A program made the translations under genes and the position numbers. From Rhodoglobus vestalii (GTDB lineage: Bacteria > Actinomycetota > Actinomycetes > Actinomycetales > Microbacteriaceae): a DNA stretch of 64,000 nucleotides. This document shows, one piece after another, positions 60,893 to 64,000 of the stretch (position 1 is its first letter; the number at the start of each line of letters is the position of its first letter). Under the pieces are notes generated by a model. That model did not search any database, was not told the origin of the DNA, and saw only the letters and a list, made by a program, of their open reading frames with translations. Location: assembly GCF_006788895.1 (NCBI RefSeq), contig NZ_VFRA01000001.1, positions 1,364,001 through 1,428,000 on the forward strand. Reading direction: 5' to 3'.

Positions 60893-61785
60893 TGAGCAAG
60901 TACGAATTCATCGACTCCCAAAAAGCTGAGCCCAACAACCGGAATCCTGTGGTGAATATGTGTCGCTGGTTGGAGGTGTCAACCTCTGGTTTCTACCACT
61001 GGCTGACGCGCCCGCAATCGGCGACGTCGGCCCGCCGGGAAACCCTCTTGGCGCGGATCCGACACTATTTTGAGGAGTCTGACGGCACTTACGGGTATCG
61101 GCGAATCCACGCGGACCTGACCGCCGAGCAGACGCAGTGTTCCCCCGAACTCGTCCGGCAGCTGATGCGCCAGGAAGGCCTCGTAGCCTGCCAACCACGG
61201 CCATTCCGGGTCACGACGGAGGCCGACGCGTTGGCCGCAGCAAACGTGCCCGACCTTGTCAAACGCGACTTCACCGCGGATCGTCCGGGGATGAAATTCA
61301 TCGGAGACATCACGTATATCCACACCTGGCAGGGGTTCGTCTACCTGGCCACGGTCATCGACTGCTACTCGAAGAAAGTCGTTGGCTGGTCCATTGCCGA
61401 TCACATGCGTACCGAACTCGTCGAGGACGCTCTCAAGAATGCCGCGGCAACGACCCTGATCGCGCCTGACGCCATTTGGCACTCCGATCGCGGAAGCGTC
61501 TACACCTCAGCCGTCTACCGGGCCCTGGTGACCAGTCTGGGCATGCGCTCATCTATGGGCCGCACCGGCGTCTGTTGGGATAACAGCATGGCGGAAAGTT
61601 TCTTCTCGATGCTCAAGAATGAGCGCGTGTATCGGACCGTTTACGCGACCAAGACGCAGGCTCGCAGCGACATCATCCGCTATATCGAGGGATTTTACAA
61701 CAGTCGCAGGCGGCACTCAGCGCTCGATTATCGACGGCCCAACGAAGTCCACTATGGTTATCAACAGCCAGCCCTGGCAGCGTAG
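60892..61785 (+). CDS. IS3-A OrfB transposase
   Basis: 297 residues, identical to 31080-31973; DDE triad intact. Confidence 0.95.
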   Translation: MSKYEFIDSQKAEPNNRNPVVNMCRWLEVSTSGFYHWLTRPQSATSARRETLLARIRHYFEESDGTYGYRRIHADLTAEQTQCSPELVRQLMRQEGLVACQPRPFRVTTEADALAAANVPDLVKRDFTADRPGMKFIGDITYIHTWQGFVYLATVIDCYSKKVVGWSIADHMRTELVEDALKNAAATTLIAPDAIWHSDRGSVYTSAVYRALVTSLGMRSSMGRTGVCWDNSMAESFFSMLKNERVYRTVYATKTQARSDIIRYIEGFYNSRRRHSALDYRRPNEVHYGYQQPALAA

Positions 61786-61829
61786 AAGAATCCACTAATT
61801 CCGCTGTCCGAAATCCCCGTAGCAGCCCA

Positions 61830-62673
61830 GTTTCGTTGCTTCTGGGTAGCCGGGATGGCCGATTTTGGTCCACCAGCGGCGGATGGACTCGACCGCGAAC
61901 ACTCCGGTGTCGGCATCGGAGCCGACGTTGACCCAGCCGCTGTTCGCGCCCACGTCATAGACCCCGTAGGGCACCGCCTTGCCGGCCTCTCCGATGAAGT
62001 CGTAAGTGTTGGTTGTCTCCGGTTCACCCTGAGGAGAGTACTCCGCACCGCCATTGGAGTACCTCCCAATGTTCTCTTTCTTCTTCGTGTCGACCGAGAT
62101 CACCGGCAGCCCAGCGTCCAAGAACGCAGTGACCTGCTCGTTCAGGTAGATGAACTGGGCGTCGCGGTCGGGATGCTGGCGCCCCTCAAGCTTTTTCGCG
62201 TTGGCCTGCAGACTGTATCCGTGATCCTTCAAGAGCCTGGCCACCGTCTTGGGCCCCACCTGGTGACCTTGCGAGGTGAGCGTGTCTGCCAGCTTCACGG
62301 TCGACTTCGTCGTCCACCGCAGCGGCGACATCGGATCCCCGCGGGTTACCGGATCCACCAACGCGTTCAACGCCTCCCACACCAGTGGGTCCTTCTGCTC
62401 CAGCGTCGGACGGCCCGCACCCTTCATCCGCACCCGACCATCAGTGACCAGCCCCGCTTCCAGCTCCTTCGCGCCCCGCCCGACCGTATCTGCCGACACC
62501 CCGGTCGCTGCCGCGACCAGCTTGATCCCGCCATGGCCCAGCTGCCGGGCACCCGCCCCGGCCAACACCCGCTTCTGCCGCTCGTCCAGAATGGGTCCCA
62601 CCTCGACCAGCACTCCCGCCAACGCGGTCGCGAACGCCGTATCGAACCCTGCCAACTCCGTAATCTCAGACAT
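61830..62673 (-). pseudogene. ISAzo13 transposase, N-terminal 281 residues
   Basis: MSEITELAGFDTAFATALAG to GHPGYPEATKL, identical to copy 1 where both exist. The second Asp and the Glu of the DDE triad are missing. Confidence 0.85.
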
Positions 62674-62732
62674 AGCACAAGCCTAAAGAACTTTCAGGCC
62701 AAAACTGGGTTAATTATCGCGCGAGCCCTTAG
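61830..62732 (-). mobile_element. ISAzo13-family element, copy 2, 3' deleted
   Basis: The intact end CTAAGGGCTC lies at 62732 (minus strand). The element stops at 61830 beside IS3-A copy 3. It preserves the uninterrupted transposase sequence across the point where copy 1 is split, confirming the IS3-A insertion site. Confidence 0.85.
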
Positions 62733-63114
62733 GGCGTCTGGCCAGCTCGAATGCGAGTGCGTGGGCGCGAGTGGCCCGATACCCGTTGACTCCACAGTCT
62801 CGTCTCAGCTCCCGCGAGATCGTCGATGGTGACCGCCCCAAGCGGCGTGCGATCTCCCGCACACCATGCTGACCCTTAAGCTCCAGGATCCTCTCGCGCT
62901 CACTCATTGACAGGGACCGGCCCTGCAATTGATGTCCCCACCGCGGTCGCACACCACCATACTCACGGATATGAGCATGCACCGCAGCCGTACTCCACCC
63001 GATCTTCAGCCCGATTGCGTCCCCTGCCAGCCCTGTCTGTTTCAAATCCCACAATCTGTGGACAACATCGCCCAGCATCCGCTCAGAATATCTTCTAGTC
63101 ACATCAATCAGCAT
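62733..63114 (-). pseudogene. IS30-family transposase, N-terminal fragment
   Basis: LSMSERERILELKGQHGVRE, IARRLGRSPSTISRELRRDC and GYRATRAHALAFELARRP form the IS30 HTH region. Cut by the ISAzo13 end at 62732. The DDE core is missing. Confidence 0.8.
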
Positions 63115-63117
63115 CCT

Positions 63118-64000
63118 TCAATCATCGAGGTGTTGCGCTGACCGCGTGAACCTGCGCGGGTTGGTGGACCAGATTTGGCGCCAGTGTTTGGGTGGGAACC
63201 CGCAGAACGCGAGGATGTCCTCGCGGGCGTCGAGGAGCACCTGAGCGACCTTGGAGTGGGTCGGTGTGAGTACCCGGATGACTTCGTCGAACTGTGCCTG
63301 GACGTGCTTCGCGTCGGGCTGGGCGAAGATGGTGCGGATCATCGATGCGACCACTTCCTGACTGGCGCGCGGCACGATCGAGAGCACGTTTCGCATGAAG
63401 TGCACTCGACAACGCTGCCAGCTGGTGCCTTGGAAAACGGTACTGATTGCCTTCTTCAACCCGGTATGGGCGTCGGAGATGACGAGCTTCACCCCGTCCA
63501 AACCACGGGCCTTCAGCGACCGCAGGAAGCTGGTCCAGAACACCTCGTTCTCGCTGTCACCCACGTCGAAGCCGAGGACCTCGCGGCGCCCGTCGGAGGC
63601 CACGCCGATGGCGACGACCATCGCCTGGGAGATGACACGGTGGTTGACGCGAGCCTTGCAATATGTGGCGTCGAGGAACACATACGGGTACCCGGTCTCG
63701 CCCAGATCACGGTCGCGGAACGCGGCAACTTCCCCATCGAGATCCGCACAGATCCGGGACACTTCCGACTTAGAGATACCCGTGTCGGCGCCGAGTGCCT
63801 TGACTAGATCGTCGACCTTCCGCGTCGAGACGCCGTGGAGGTAGGCCTCCATTACGACGGCGAACAGGGCCTGGTCCACGCGGCGGCGCTGCTCGAGCAG
63901 AGCGGGGAAGAACGACCCCTGGCGCAGCTTGGGGATCTTGAGGTTGAGGTCACCGGCCGTCGTCGACAGCAGTCGCGGCCGGGTGCCGTTGCGCTGGGTA
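63118..64000 (-). pseudogene. IS256/mutator-family transposase, truncated at the C-terminus and running off the window
   Basis: The frame enters from beyond 64000 (TQRNGTRPRLLSTTAGDLNL, KIPKLRQGSFFPALLEQRRR), then continues MEAYLHGVSTRKVDDLVKAL, PYVFLDATYCKARVNHRVIS (Asp), LVISDAHTGLKKAI (Asp) and WQRCRVHFMRNVLS. After IWSTNP it departs from the family (RRFTRSAQHLDD-stop) and lacks the usual NxxERLNKE end. It abuts the IS30 fragment, so its C-terminus was lost. Confidence 0.8.

Larger units (their letters stand above)
60533..61829 (+). mobile_element. IS3-A, copy 3 (1297 bp)
   Basis: Identical ends and length. Left flank is IS3-D, right flank is the inside of ISAzo13; triplets TTC and GTT do not match. 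Adjacent deletion or IS-IS recombination is implied. Confidence 0.95.

Noticed and set aside
61855..62832. 325-codon plus-strand frame
   Set aside because: Antisense shadow of the ISAzo13 transposase, extending into IS30 DNA.

Overview
The window looks like accessory DNA (plasmid or genomic island) of a high-GC Gram-positive, probably an actinobacterium of the Micrococcales. Pointers are the high-GC codon use of the first 20 kb, GTG/TTG starts with GGAGG-type ribosome sites, a small F420/PPOX-type split-barrel protein and actinobacterial-looking insertion sequences. No rRNA, tRNA, CRISPR array, replication or partition gene was seen. All calls come from reading sequence and translations; no database search was run.

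Region 1 (1-20.8 kb) is a catabolic cluster for an amine or imino/amino-acid-like substrate that I cannot name. A rightward operon (2.2-8.35 kb) encodes a double VOC protein, an 894-residue fusion of two flavoprotein subunits of HcnBC/opine-oxidase type, a DapA-family lyase, the matching small [2Fe-2S] subunit and an Old Yellow Enzyme homologue. A leftward operon (16.55-8.37 kb) encodes a class III aminotransferase, an ATP-NAD kinase-like protein, a GcvPA/GcvPB-like PLP pair, a frameshifted [2Fe-2S]+FAD dehydrogenase and an NAD-dependent epimerase-like protein. Around them lie SDRs, two 3-hydroxyacyl-CoA dehydrogenase-like genes, an IclR regulator and an aldehyde dehydrogenase. A 15-bp dyad resembling GTTCGTA-ATATGAAC recurs before several of these genes and is the likely IclR-family operator.

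Region 2 (21.8-36.8 kb) is an IS graveyard: two copies of an IS3-family element (called IS3-B here), two of an IS481-family element (IS481-A), one ISAzo13-family element split by another IS3 element (IS3-A), an IS5-family element, remnants, and a damaged Recombinase-In-Trio element (RIT1). An amidohydrolase-like gene, preceded by a translationally coupled 26-codon ORF and a good promoter, survives at 26.3-27.4 kb beside a decayed SDR.

Region 3 (36.8-44.8 kb) is a second, more AT-rich catabolic operon read leftward: ABC solute-binding lipoprotein, two permeases, two ATPases, SDR, amidohydrolase-like protein, SDR. The amidohydrolase is a paralogue of the one at 26.5 kb, and both lack the usual metal ligands. 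The 26.3-44.9 kb block is bounded by inverted ends of one rve-type IS.

Region 4 (45-64 kb) is a set of nested mobile elements. A second RIT element (RIT2, palindromic ends at 45,758 and 55,892) contains an IS3 element (IS3-C) that itself contains an IS481 element (IS481-B). In its third recombinase gene RIT2 also carries a 4.1-kb three-gene element: tyrosine recombinase, HTH protein, and a giant multi-zinc-ribbon recombinase-like protein. This last element is my best candidate for a poorly described system. Beyond RIT2 lie IS21, IS1595, IS3, ISAzo13, IS30 and IS256 pieces and one ordinary gene, a PPOX-type flavin/F420 protein at 59.4 kb.
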